Part shown: in pieces, positions 34,980 to 43,663 of the stretch
Layout of the letters: every line of letters starts with the position of its first letter
Position numbering within the stretch: position 1 is the stretch's first letter
Source of the DNA: Namhaeicola litoreus
Lineage (GTDB): Bacteria > Bacteroidota > Bacteroidia > Flavobacteriales > Flavobacteriaceae
NCBI RefSeq assembly: GCF_042679565.1
Contig: NZ_JBHTMY010000003.1
Location: forward strand, 310,001-374,000
Direction of reading: 5' to 3'
Length of the DNA stretch: 64,000 nt
Notes under the pieces: model-generated
Seen by the model: the letters and a program-made list of their open reading frames with translations, nothing else
Told to the model about the DNA's origin: nothing
Database searches by the model: none
Program-made: the position numbers and the translations under genes

Positions 34980-36275
34980 ATGAACAGAAGAAATTTTATT
35001 GGAAAAACAGCGGCAAGTGCAGTAGCTTTTACCATCATTCCCAGACATGTTATGGGCGGTAACGGATTTATTGCGGCGAATGACAAAATTCAATTGGGTT
35101 ATATAGGTACAGGAAAACAAATTTACACCCTACTCAAAAATATTGGTGCTTGTAAAGAAACAGTCGTTCTGGCTGCTTCTGATGTGTATAAAAGTAAATT
35201 AGATCAATTTGTTAAGGCAGCATTGGCCGAGAATGCCAAAAAAGAAATCAATGCAAAAGTGGATGGATATCATTTTTATAGAGAATTGTTAGATAGAAAA
35301 GATATAGACGCTGTTGTTATAGGAAGTCCTGATCATTGGCACGCGCAAATGGCCGTTGATGCGGCCAAATCTGGGAAAGATATCTATTGTGAAAAACCTT
35401 TGGCCTTGACAGTTTCTGAGGGAAGAGCCATGGTTGATGCCACAAGAAAATATAATCGTGTATTTCAAACCGGAAATATGCAGCGTTCTTGGAGAGATTT
35501 TAGGCATGCTGTAGAGCTAGTCAGAAATGGATATATCGGAGATATCAAAGAAGTGAACATTAGTGTTGGAGAGCCAGTTAAGCAATGCGACCTTCCAACA
35601 GAACCAACTCCTGAAGGATTAGATTGGAACGAGTGGGTTGGTCCTTCTCCATATCGAGGTTTTAATGCCATTCTTGCTCCGGCAAGTGTTGATGACCCTT
35701 GGGCATGGTGGAGAGGTTATCGCGACTTTGGTGGTGGTTTAATTACAGATTGGGGAGCACATATGTTTGATATTGCGCAGTGGGCTTTAGATATGGATGA
35801 ATCTGCACCAATTAAATTTATTCCACCAGATATGCCTGCGCAAACACATGGATTAAGTATGGCATATAGCAATGGTGTAATTGTAAATCATAAGTTGTGG
35901 GGTGGTAAAGGTGACGATAACGCCGTACAATTTATAGGTACCGAGGGTAGAATTGAGGTGAGCAGAAGGTTTCTTCGCACATTTCCAAATAAAGATTTGG
36001 CAAAACAAGACATCAAAAAAACAGACAAAAGAGTCTATTTTAGTGATAATCATTACCAAGATTGGATTGATGCGATTAAAAAACGCTCAAAACCAGTTTC
36101 AGATGTGGCTATAGGACATTCAACATCTGCTGTGTGTAATATCATAAACATTGCCTATGAATTACAAAGGCCATTAAATTATAATCCAGAAACTGAAAAA
36201 TTTATTGGGGATGATATGGCGAATATGCTTTTAGACAGACCTTATCGAGGAACATGGAATTATAAAGATTTTTGA
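34980..36275 (+). CDS. Tat-exported Gfo/Idh/MocA-family oxidoreductase
   Basis: NAD(P)-dependent sugar-type oxidoreductase of 431 residues. The N-terminus is a twin-arginine signal (NRRNFIGKTAASAVAFTIIP), so the enzyme is folded with cofactor and exported to the periplasm, as is common for Bacteroidota Gfo/Idh/MocA proteins. The Rossmann start LGYIGTGKQI and the catalytic-region motif DIYCEKPLALTVSEGRAMVDA are present, followed by the C-terminal alpha/beta domain with DWGAHMFDIAQWALDM. Some exported homologues act as glycosidases using bound NAD, so hydrolase activity is possible. Substrate is unknown and no sugar genes are adjacent. Confidence 0.88.
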   Translation: MNRRNFIGKTAASAVAFTIIPRHVMGGNGFIAANDKIQLGYIGTGKQIYTLLKNIGACKETVVLAASDVYKSKLDQFVKAALAENAKKEINAKVDGYHFYRELLDRKDIDAVVIGSPDHWHAQMAVDAAKSGKDIYCEKPLALTVSEGRAMVDATRKYNRVFQTGNMQRSWRDFRHAVELVRNGYIGDIKEVNISVGEPVKQCDLPTEPTPEGLDWNEWVGPSPYRGFNAILAPASVDDPWAWWRGYRDFGGGLITDWGAHMFDIAQWALDMDESAPIKFIPPDMPAQTHGLSMAYSNGVIVNHKLWGGKGDDNAVQFIGTEGRIEVSRRFLRTFPNKDLAKQDIKKTDKRVYFSDNHYQDWIDAIKKRSKPVSDVAIGHSTSAVCNIINIAYELQRPLNYNPETEKFIGDDMANMLLDRPYRGTWNYKDF

Positions 36276-36471
36276 TGACATCTTGATGGAAGAGAATATT
36301 TAAGATATACAATTATACTATAATTCAAATGGTTTAAATCGGATTAATCAAAACATAGATTATTAAGTACAACTGTTTTGGGTTTATTTAGCTTTTGCAA
36401 AGCTATCGCAGAAATACAAGAGTTTGTATGAGTGATTATTTCCGTAAATGATTGAAATAAAGTCTGTTTAG

Positions 36472-36504
36472 TTTGAATTTTTTTTTATCTTGAACTTAAC
36501 TTTG
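36472..36504 (+). promoter_or_regulatory. Promoter of the Ig-like lipoprotein
   Basis: TTTG (36472-36475), a 21-bp spacer and TAACTTTG (36497-36504), a full match to TAnnTTTG. The element ends 9 bp before the ATG at 36514, so the leader is only a few bases. Confidence 0.75.
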
Positions 36505-36513
36505 TTCTAGTAT

Positions 36514-36906
36514 ATGAGAAAATATGCACTTATCATAGGTTTTTTGTTGCCCTTTCTTTCTTGTGAAGCTATTATCGACGATGCCATTAATTGTGGCCCA
36601 AAAGATGCCGTTCTTGAGAAGAAGCAACTAAGGGTTGGAAAAGTAAACGTTAATTATGTAGATAGTATTAAAGCGAGTGTGAAAAATGAGCCCGGAGATG
36701 ATGACTATCCTTACAATTTTTTCATAGAAGGTAATTTACCTAAAGGTCTTTATGGGGAGGTATATCGCAATAAGCTTGATATTTTAGGTATTCCAACCGA
36801 GGCAGGAAGTTTTAGAATCAATATAACGGTATCTGTTACTTTTGGAGAAGATCCAACCTGTTCGAAATCTACCACTGAATCCTACATAATTTCTATAACA
36901 GAATAA
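36514..36906 (+). CDS. Small lipoprotein with a putative Ig-like (He_PIG-type) domain
   Basis: A 130-residue lipoprotein with lipobox FLSC (Cys near residue 17). The mature part has the alternating pattern of an immunoglobulin-like beta-sandwich and ends with LPKGLYGEVYRNKLDILGIPTEAGSFRINITVSV, which matches the LPxGL ... I.GTPTEAG.F.ITV signature of putative Ig domains. Two further cysteines (INCGP and PTCSKS) could pair. It stands alone between an oxidoreductase and a convergent molybdenum enzyme, with its own promoter and a strong terminator. Function unknown; a surface-exposed or periplasmic binding role is plausible. Confidence 0.78.
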   Translation: MRKYALIIGFLLPFLSCEAIIDDAINCGPKDAVLEKKQLRVGKVNVNYVDSIKASVKNEPGDDDYPYNFFIEGNLPKGLYGEVYRNKLDILGIPTEAGSFRINITVSVTFGEDPTCSKSTTESYIISITE

Positions 36907-36948
36907 AGTTAGTTACTGCTTTAGTTTTAGCTACTAATTAAGTAGTTA

Positions 36949-36992
36949 AAAATCATCTAGATCATTTGTTCAACTCCTCTAGATGATTTTTT
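36949..36992. terminator. Strong rho-independent terminator
   Basis: A perfect 13-bp stem (AAAATCATCTAGA at 36949-36961 with its complement at 36978-36990) around a 16-base loop, flanked by A and T runs so that it could work in both directions. It lies between the convergent lipoprotein gene and molybdenum-hydroxylase operon, 42 bp after the lipoprotein stop. Confidence 0.8.
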
Positions 36993-37104
36993 CTTTGATT
37001 TCTGCTGCTTATTAAGTTGCTTATAAACAACTAATTACATCAGTATAAAATTTAATATAAAAGATATGTTTTTGCTTTTTCAATAAAATATCTGCCTCTA
37101 TGCG

Positions 37105-39357
37105 TTAACCTAATACACTCTGTATATTTTCCATCAAGGGTTGGTTATAAAACCTTTTTCCTGTGGCTTTGTATAAAGCATTTGCCACGGCTCCCATGAT
37201 AGGAGGAAAGGGGGGTTCTCCAAGTCCTGTAGGATCAATTTCATTTTTCACAAAGTGCACTTCTATAGATTTGGGCGCTTCACTATGACGAATAAGACGG
37301 TATTTATCAAAATTACTTTTTTCGGGTATGCCATTGTTAAAAGTTTGCGAACTAAATAATGCATGCCCTATCCCATCTACAATACCACCTTCTGCCAGAT
37401 TAGTAGCCGCATCCGGATTAACGACGATACCACAATCAATGGCGCAATAAACTTTGTTAATAACAGGTTTTCCTGCTTCCATTTGAAGATCGAGCACCTG
37501 GGCTACATAGCTATTGTGACAGAAATAGGCAGATACACCTCGAGACTGACTTGTTTGTTCTTTACCCCAGCCAGATTTATCTCTTACCAACTCCAATACT
37601 CCAGCGTATCTGTCCGCATCGTAGTCGTTATTCTCTCCAATGGGATTTTTTTTAGCAAGTGCTAAAAGTTCAAGGCGAAAATCAATAGGATCTTTACCTA
37701 CAACTTCTGCTAATTCATCTAAAAAAGATTGCTCTGCTCCGGCAATAAAATTAGATCTGGGCGCTCTAAAAGCACCTACGGTAATATTTGAGTTGATCGT
37801 CCATTCTTCGGCGAGATAATTTTCTACAGCTCCGGCCGGAAATCTATTAGCGGCAATCGGGCTTTCTGGAATACCTCCGGCTCTGACATGAAATCCGATC
37901 AGGTTATTTTCTGCATCGAGTGCGGCACGATAAGTTGCATGGTAAGCCGGGCGATATACTCCATTGGTCATATCGTCTTCTCTGGTATAAACCAATTTAA
38001 CCGGGGCTTGAATCTTTTGAGAAATCACTGCCGCTTCAACCAAAAAATGTCCGTACAATCGTCTCCCAAATCCACCACCCATTCTTGTCATCATAATATC
38101 TACTTTTTCAAGGGGCAATCCCAACCTTGCTGCAACGGTTTTTTCCATGAATTCGGGCGTTTGAATCGGACCGACAAGTTCTGCTTTATCCGCCGTTACA
38201 TCTGCAAAGAAATTCATGGGTTCCATGGTATTGTGTGCCAAAAAGGGAGCTGAATAAGTTCTCTCAATGATGGTGGTTGCCTCTTTAAAAGCTTTTTCAG
38301 GATCTCCATCTTTGCGCAATACTTTCCCAGCTTTAGCTCCGAATTGAGACATCAATTCTTTATGGGTAGTTGTATTTTCAAGCCCTGATGGAGTATGAAT
38401 ATTCATTTTATTTCCAAAAAAATCTATCTCGGTAGATGATTCTGAAATGGGTTCCCATTCAAAGGTCAACGATTTTTTCGCATTCATGACTTCCCAAGTA
38501 GAATTACCCACAACAACAACTAATTCTGTAAAGGCACTCGTATCAGACCACTGTTGATCATAATCCTCACTGTAGGTGTTGATCGTAAATACATCTTTAA
38601 TACCGGGCATGGATTTGGCGATTGAATCATTATAAGATTTTAATTTCATACCAAAGGCCGGGGGCTGTGTGATCATCGCCACATACATCCCATCTTTTTT
38701 ATAGTCTAGTCCATAGAGAGGCTGTCCGGTAACAATTTTTTTTGCGTCTACGTTCTTACGCGATGTACCAATTATTATAAAATCTTTAATATCTTTTAGT
38801 TCAACCTCTTTAGGTACTGGAATTTTTGCCGCGGCAGAGGCCATTTCACCATAACCTGCAGAATGACCACTTTCTTTATGTATTAACACTCCTTTTTCCG
38901 TCATGATTTCATCTGCCGGCACATTCCATACCTGGGCTGCAGCTTCTTGAAGCATTCTTCTCGCTGTAGCTCCGGCCATACGCAAACCTTGCCAACCGTG
39001 TCTAATCGCCTGACTTCCTCCTGCTAATTGTCTTGTAAATATATCGGTATTAAGTGGCGCTTGCTCAACTATCACATCATTCCAATCTATATCTAATTCC
39101 TCCGCTACAAGCATGGGCATAGATGTTTTTACATTTTGTCCAATTTCTGGGTTAGGAGACATAATCGTCACTAAGCCATTTTCACCAATTTTTAAAAAGC
39201 CATTGATGTTAAACCATTCTTTTGGCATTTTTTTAATTTGTTCCGCGGTTGGGTTACACGAGGCAAGCCAGCTAAAACCAAGCATCATTCCGCCACCTGC
39301 AAGGACAGTGCTTTTTAAAAAGGAACGTCGGCCAAAGGTTGTTTTTACTAAAGTCAT
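37105..39357 (-). CDS. Molybdenum-hydroxylase large subunit (isoquinoline 1-oxidoreductase beta/xanthine dehydrogenase type)
   Basis: Molybdopterin-cytosine-dinucleotide-type catalytic subunit of 750 residues from the xanthine oxidase family, of the IorB-like group that hydroxylates aldehydes or N-heterocycles. A Tat signal is present (RRSFLKSTVLAGGGMMLGFSWLASC), ending in a lipobox-like LASC, so it may be an exported lipoprotein. MoCo-binding stretches include MGGGFGRRLYGHFLVEAAVIS, GAFRAPRSNF and IDCGIVVNPDAATNLAEGG, with a GEPPFPPIMGAVANA ending that carries the family's catalytic Glu region. The small subunit gene lies 51 bp upstream. There is no FAD subunit, as expected for IorAB-type enzymes that pass electrons to a cytochrome. 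Confidence 0.88.
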   Translation of the reverse strand: MTLVKTTFGRRSFLKSTVLAGGGMMLGFSWLASCNPTAEQIKKMPKEWFNINGFLKIGENGLVTIMSPNPEIGQNVKTSMPMLVAEELDIDWNDVIVEQAPLNTDIFTRQLAGGSQAIRHGWQGLRMAGATARRMLQEAAAQVWNVPADEIMTEKGVLIHKESGHSAGYGEMASAAAKIPVPKEVELKDIKDFIIIGTSRKNVDAKKIVTGQPLYGLDYKKDGMYVAMITQPPAFGMKLKSYNDSIAKSMPGIKDVFTINTYSEDYDQQWSDTSAFTELVVVVGNSTWEVMNAKKSLTFEWEPISESSTEIDFFGNKMNIHTPSGLENTTTHKELMSQFGAKAGKVLRKDGDPEKAFKEATTIIERTYSAPFLAHNTMEPMNFFADVTADKAELVGPIQTPEFMEKTVAARLGLPLEKVDIMMTRMGGGFGRRLYGHFLVEAAVISQKIQAPVKLVYTREDDMTNGVYRPAYHATYRAALDAENNLIGFHVRAGGIPESPIAANRFPAGAVENYLAEEWTINSNITVGAFRAPRSNFIAGAEQSFLDELAEVVGKDPIDFRLELLALAKKNPIGENNDYDADRYAGVLELVRDKSGWGKEQTSQSRGVSAYFCHNSYVAQVLDLQMEAGKPVINKVYCAIDCGIVVNPDAATNLAEGGIVDGIGHALFSSQTFNNGIPEKSNFDKYRLIRHSEAPKSIEVHFVKNEIDPTGLGEPPFPPIMGAVANALYKATGKRFYNQPLMENIQSVLG

Positions 39358-39408
39358 TTCGTATGTTTTTTATTGGGTGAAAAAGAAAGAATTATGACGG
39401 ATAGATTG

Positions 39409-39864
39409 TTAGGCTTTTGATGCGGTTTTTATTGCAGCTTTAATTCTAGTATAAGTTCCGCATCGGCAAATATTACCATCCATGGCTGCTTCAATCGCTT
39501 CATCACTAGGATTTGGGTTGTTCTTTAGAAAAGCAGCGGCCGTCATAATTTGACCCGCCTGACAGTAACCGCACTGAGGAACATCATGTGCTAACCAAGC
39601 TTGCTGAACCGGATGATCGCCTTTTTCTGAAAGACCTTCTATAGTTGTAATTTCTTGATTTCCAATCGTTGATACAGATAATTGGCAAGATCTAACAGCA
39701 ACTCCATTTAAATGAATTGTACAAGAACCGCAGGCAGCGATTCCGCAGCCATATTTTGTACCCACTAAATTAAGATGATCGCGAAGCACCCATAAAATGG
39801 GGGTTGAAGGATCTACCTCAACCTCATGCTTTTTACCATTGACATTTAAAACAAAGTTTGCCAT
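39409..39864 (-). CDS. (2Fe-2S) small subunit of the molybdenum hydroxylase
   Basis: Electron-transfer subunit of 151 residues with two [2Fe-2S] clusters. The N-terminal plant-ferredoxin-type site reads YGCGIAACGSCTIHLNG with a later Cys (VRSCQL), and the C-terminal helical site reads QCGYCQAGQ plus NICRCGTY. It has no signal peptide of its own and is expected to be carried out by the Tat signal of the large subunit encoded 51 bp downstream. Length and motif order match IorA/CoxS proteins. Confidence 0.92.
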   Translation of the reverse strand: MANFVLNVNGKKHEVEVDPSTPILWVLRDHLNLVGTKYGCGIAACGSCTIHLNGVAVRSCQLSVSTIGNQEITTIEGLSEKGDHPVQQAWLAHDVPQCGYCQAGQIMTAAAFLKNNPNPSDEAIEAAMDGNICRCGTYTRIKAAIKTASKA

Positions 39865-39971
39865 AATTTTTTAATCCTTAAGTATTTTATAAAAATAAGA
39901 AATTTTAAGGCATGAAAAAATAGAGCAATAGATCAGGATATAATTTTAAAACGATCTCGATAGAAGAAAAG

Positions 39972-40115
39972 CTATTTTTTTGGACAATTTTCGCAATTTA
40001 ATTGCCCCTTTTTTTTATATCTCTTGCAGCATTTGATCTTTTTTTTCCAACATTCTTCAGAAAAATTATAATCAAAAAGATAAGTGTTATTTGGCGCAGC
40101 AGTGTCAAAGTCCAT
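39972..40115 (-). CDS. 47-residue Cys/Lys-rich small protein (short ORF)
   Basis: A short ORF read directly from the sequence: ATG at 40115, TAG at 39972. The predicted product has an acidic/neutral N-terminus (NTYLFDYNFSEECWKKK) and a basic C-terminal half with five cysteines at residues 22, 29, 30, 41 and 44, the last two in a CENC motif, and ten lysines. This composition suggests metal or nucleic-acid binding, but I cannot name the family. Support for a real gene comes from the upstream full -7 match TACCTTTG and a 25-bp palindrome placed at the -33 position, and from an in-frame stop just upstream that fixes the ATG. Two A8G tracts in the coding region are potential slippage sites. It reads toward the molybdenum hydroxylase genes, 107 bp away. 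Confidence 0.6.
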   Translation of the reverse strand: MDFDTAAPNNTYLFDYNFSEECWKKKIKCCKRYKKKGQLNCENCPKK

Positions 40116-40152
40116 AGCCAAAATCAATTAAAAAGATCTGTTTATCATAAAA

Positions 40153-40187
40153 CAAAGGTAAATAATAATTCTAATTTAGAATTATTA
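40153..40187 (-). promoter_or_regulatory. Promoter -7 element and 25-bp perfect palindrome upstream of the small Cys-rich ORF
   Basis: On the minus strand TACCTTTG (complement of 40153-40160) is a full TAnnTTTG match 37 bp from the ATG at 40115. Immediately upstream is a perfect palindrome at 40163-40187 with 12-bp arms TAATAATTCTAA around a single central T. It covers the -33 region, where no TTG is present, so a dimeric regulator probably controls this promoter. The rest of the 40188-40338 interval is AT-rich with nothing I can identify. Confidence 0.6.
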
Positions 40188-40338
40188 AAAATAAGAATAT
40201 TTTCTTTCTTTTTTCACTCATAAGAAGTTAATAGGTGTATAAAGAAAAATGTGATGATTATTAAAAAAAGAATTTATTTGAACTGAAACTCAATTAGGCC
40301 TAAATGATCAAAAAAATATTTTTCCTTTCTTAGGAAGC

Positions 40339-41517
40339 CTAAGTTGATTGATCTAATTTAAGAGGAAATGCCCTTTTCTTGATGAACAAAAATCTAATGT
40401 ACAAAAAAAAGTACCCAACTAAATTTAATATAAGCAGATGTACAAATCCATTCATAATATGATGTAAATCTGCGCCTTCTTTGGCAAGAGAATTAAATAT
40501 ACTAAAATAGGGTGTAGAGGGTAATATATTTGCAAAAATTTGCAGTCCTATTGGCATTGCATCTATTGGCCATGAATACCCTGAAACCAAAAATAGTGGA
40601 TAGGTAGAAAAGGCTAGAATCTCTGTCCAGCCAATCGTTGTTTTAAAAAAAGAAGCAAACAAGGAAGTATATAAAATTACGGCAGAAATAAACAATATGG
40701 CCAAAAAAAGGTGTAAAAATATGGAACCATTAAAGCTTAATGAAAAGTGGGGAAATATGAGCTTGTAGAATACAAAAAAGTAGGCCAAATATAGTAGGAT
40801 ATAATAAAAGCTTTTTGCCGTAAGCACTTGAACGAAATCAAAAAAGTTTAGCTTATCCAGAGAGAGCAGTACTCCATGATTAAATTCGTGCACTACACTT
40901 TGTCCAAAACCAATAATTAATGTTTGCTGAAGGATTAGGATTAACAGTACGGGCAATAAATAATCGCCATAATTATTTGTTGAATTATAGATTGATTTAA
41001 CCACGGGCATTATAGGTTGTGCCTGTTGCTTTGCCAATTCTACAGGAATTTTATTAGATATAAAATATTGCATTCTTACCCCACCTGCTACAGTTAGGAT
41101 AACCTCTTGAATCGATTTATTTATTTCATTTGAGGTTAAAAACTTGGTGTTATTTAAGATCAATTCTACATGAGAACCCTCTAGGTTCATTGTATTGTTT
41201 TGAAAATTTTTAGGCAGAATAACGATACCCTGAGTTTTTAAATCGTTAAAGCTAAACATTGCATCACTTAATGAAGAATAGTGGCCTTCTACAGAAATTT
41301 TTTCCGAAGTATGAATGAGTTGAGTTACTTTTCTGGATAAATTACTATGATCTAAATCTACTACAGCGACAGGAATTTCGGATACTTCTTTTTCAGAATA
41401 AATAGACCCAATAAAAAATGCATAGAGAAACGGTGCTAACAAAATAGTAAGCAGTATACTTTTGTCTTCAAGAATTAAAGATAATTCACTTTTAAAAATA
41501 GAGAACCACTTTTTCAA
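40339..41517 (-). CDS. ABC-2-type transporter permease (second of two)
   Basis: Inner-membrane protein of 392 residues of the ABC-2/YhhJ-like permease family. One N-terminal helix (ILLTILLAPFLYAFFIGSIYSEKEV) is followed by a large periplasmic domain (residues 40-170) and five C-terminal helices, including the LAFSTYPLFLVSGYSWPIDAMP motif characteristic of the family. Its start overlaps the previous permease gene by 4 bp. With the neighbouring permease it would form the membrane channel of a drug or lipid exporter, but no ATPase gene is present in the operon, so the energy-providing subunit must come from elsewhere or be absent. Confidence 0.85.
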   Translation of the reverse strand: MKKWFSIFKSELSLILEDKSILLTILLAPFLYAFFIGSIYSEKEVSEIPVAVVDLDHSNLSRKVTQLIHTSEKISVEGHYSSLSDAMFSFNDLKTQGIVILPKNFQNNTMNLEGSHVELILNNTKFLTSNEINKSIQEVILTVAGGVRMQYFISNKIPVELAKQQAQPIMPVVKSIYNSTNNYGDYLLPVLLILILQQTLIIGFGQSVVHEFNHGVLLSLDKLNFFDFVQVLTAKSFYYILLYLAYFFVFYKLIFPHFSLSFNGSIFLHLFLAILFISAVILYTSLFASFFKTTIGWTEILAFSTYPLFLVSGYSWPIDAMPIGLQIFANILPSTPYFSIFNSLAKEGADLHHIMNGFVHLLILNLVGYFFLYIRFLFIKKRAFPLKLDQST

Positions 41518-42674
41518 ACCGCTACTTCTTTATTTCGATAGATAAACAGGCTGATCGTAACGATATAACTCACCAAAAAGAAAAACAACAAATTGATTGT
41601 TGGTTGAACTAAAAAAGAAAATGGCGTATCCATTTCAACCCCTTTCAAAAAAGCATTTAAAAAGTGTGTATAGGGTATCAATTGTGCATACCAAGCATTA
41701 AAAGCAGGCATTGCCATAATAGGAAAAGTAAAGCCACTAAAGACAAAGGCAGGTGAATTGTAAACAAAAGAAACATCCATGGCAATGGCTTCATTTTTAA
41801 AAATAGTAGAGATCATAATACCGAGCATTGCATTTGCCATAACAAAAATTAAAACGACCCCTAAAAATGGCAATGTACTTACCTTAGATGGAATACCCAG
41901 TAGTGGATGAACGATCGAAAAAATAAAAATTGCTACTACTAAACCAAGAATGGTATAGGCTAATAATTTACCGAAAATGACCTTAATAATACTTCCTCCG
42001 GCTAGGTCTAACAATTTATTATATGTATGGTTGGTATACTCAGAATTAATAGATCGCGCTGCTAAAAGAAAAACGATCATTTGTAATAATACAGTAGTTA
42101 GTCCAGGAATTAGATAGTACAAATAATTATAATAAGAATTGTAAAGGGGTTTTGCGATTACCTTAACAGGCATGACCATTTTTATCGCTTTTTCATGAGG
42201 AATACCGCTAAGTTTAAATTTATTTAAACTAATGCCTGCAGACAGTGTATTGATAAACGTGGCTGCTTCTTTAAATATAAGATTACCATAAATAATATTC
42301 GATGAATTGGTATAGACGAGCAATTTTTCTTGTCTTCCATTAAAAACATTTTTCTGAAAATTCTTCGGAATCACATAGAATCCTTTAATCTCGGGATTGT
42401 TTATAAAGACTTGATCTAAAGGATCATTAGAATTTAAAAATTTGACAATGTTTAATTTGGGAGAAGCCTCTACATTACTTATGATTTTTCTGCTTAATTC
42501 AGAATGATCCAGATCTAAAATACCAATAGAAACTTTTTCTATGCCTCCTTCCTCATAGATGGCACCCAAATAAAAGAAAATCCCGAAAGGAATGACCAAC
42601 AAAAGTACCCAAGCAGCTGGTCTTTTTTGAAGTCTTTGGAACTCCCTGCCTACTATTTTAAGGATGGTTTTCAC
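41514..42674 (-). CDS. ABC-2-type transporter permease (first of two)
   Basis: A 386-residue paralogue of the adjacent permease with the same layout: N-terminal helix (WVLLLVIPFGIFFYLGAIYEEGG), a periplasmic domain containing VSIGILDLDHSELSRKIISNVEASPKLNIV, and C-terminal helices with SPAFVFSGFTFPIMAMPAFNAW. The pair shares the IP.ffY.GsIY and DLDHS.LSRK motifs, indicating a duplication. Both ends overlap neighbours by 4 bp (HlyD-type gene upstream, second permease downstream), so the genes are translationally coupled. Confidence 0.85.
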   Translation of the reverse strand: MKTILKIVGREFQRLQKRPAAWVLLLVIPFGIFFYLGAIYEEGGIEKVSIGILDLDHSELSRKIISNVEASPKLNIVKFLNSNDPLDQVFINNPEIKGFYVIPKNFQKNVFNGRQEKLLVYTNSSNIIYGNLIFKEAATFINTLSAGISLNKFKLSGIPHEKAIKMVMPVKVIAKPLYNSYYNYLYYLIPGLTTVLLQMIVFLLAARSINSEYTNHTYNKLLDLAGGSIIKVIFGKLLAYTILGLVVAIFIFSIVHPLLGIPSKVSTLPFLGVVLIFVMANAMLGIMISTIFKNEAIAMDVSFVYNSPAFVFSGFTFPIMAMPAFNAWYAQLIPYTHFLNAFLKGVEMDTPFSFLVQPTINLLFFFLVSYIVTISLFIYRNKEVAV

Positions 42675-43654
42675 AGTTGTACATTTAAGCTCATCCCTGG
42701 TCTTAATCCTTCAATTTTTTCTACTGGGCTGAGATGAATTTCAAAAGTTTTCATGTCCAATCTACCTTTATCAGCTGTCGGTATCCAGTCTGCGAAATCA
42801 GCCATTGGTGCAACGTAGGTTACTTTGAATTTTTGAGTCGCATTATCAAAGGCAGGTAGTTTTCCGAATACCACGGCGTTTGGTAGGAAATTCTTTAAAA
42901 AATCTTCTCTAACATGAATGACAGCATGAATTTCTTCTAGTTTCTGAATTGTAAACAAAGGGTAGCCTGCTGGCATGACTTCACTTTCTTGTGCAAGTTT
43001 TGACGAAACCTCACCAGAAACAGGAGCATAAATTTCTAATTCTTTATAATAGGCTTTGGCTTCACTAACCATGCCTCCTGCGGCATTCATCTGCCCTTCA
43101 GAAGCTTTTATATCCTCTATTCTCGCACCTTCCTTCGCCATTTCAAACATGTATTTAGCAGCATTCATTTGTTCAAAGGCTGCGTCACGTTTAAATGTAA
43201 TTTCATCCATTTGTTGTTGGGATATTAAGCTGTCTTTCGCCATTGCTTCTAACCTTATAAATGATTTTTCAGCGAAACTGTATTGGCTTTGAGACATTTT
43301 ATATTTTTCTTCTGCAGCTAATATTTCTTGATTTCTTGCTCCTACATTGGCTTTTTGATTCAATGATTTCGCTGCATCAAACATGCCTTCAGCTTGCTGG
43401 ACTTTTGCTTCTAAAATATCACTTTCTATGGTTGCCAATAATTGACCTTTTTCTACTTGATCACCTAACTTGACATAGATTTTTTCAATTCGCCCTGGAA
43501 TTTCAGAAGCGACCCGTATTTCTGTCGTTTCGAAAAGGCCAACAAATACACGATTTTCGTTTTCGTCTGGTTTTAGAAGCAACAACAAGAAAATTCCAAA
43601 AACAATGATGAGTATAGGAATGATCAAAATGATTATTTGTTTTTTGTTATTCAT
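42671..43654 (-). CDS. HlyD/EmrA-family membrane fusion protein
   Basis: Periplasmic adaptor of 327 residues anchored by one N-terminal helix (IIILIIPILIIVFGIFLLLLL). It has the biotinyl-lipoyl-like halves (ETTEIRVASEIPGRIEKIYVKLGDQVEKGQLLATI and YYKELEIYAPVSGEVSSKLAQESEVM) on either side of an alpha-helical hairpin (about residues 90-190), and ends with the adaptor beta-barrel (EKIEGLRPGMSLNVQL). It connects the ABC-2 permease pair to the TolC-like channel encoded just upstream (9 bp), an arrangement like YbhG/YhiI-type exporters. Substrate is unknown. Confidence 0.9.
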   Translation of the reverse strand: MNNKKQIIILIIPILIIVFGIFLLLLLKPDENENRVFVGLFETTEIRVASEIPGRIEKIYVKLGDQVEKGQLLATIESDILEAKVQQAEGMFDAAKSLNQKANVGARNQEILAAEEKYKMSQSQYSFAEKSFIRLEAMAKDSLISQQQMDEITFKRDAAFEQMNAAKYMFEMAKEGARIEDIKASEGQMNAAGGMVSEAKAYYKELEIYAPVSGEVSSKLAQESEVMPAGYPLFTIQKLEEIHAVIHVREDFLKNFLPNAVVFGKLPAFDNATQKFKVTYVAPMADFADWIPTADKGRLDMKTFEIHLSPVEKIEGLRPGMSLNVQL

Positions 43655-43663
43655 AGGATCTTT

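Noticed and set aside
40002..40223. Plus-strand 73-residue ORF opposite the small Cys-rich gene
   Set aside because: Phe/Lys-rich, low complexity, no promoter on that strand; the minus-strand ORF with TACCTTTG and a palindrome is the better reading.
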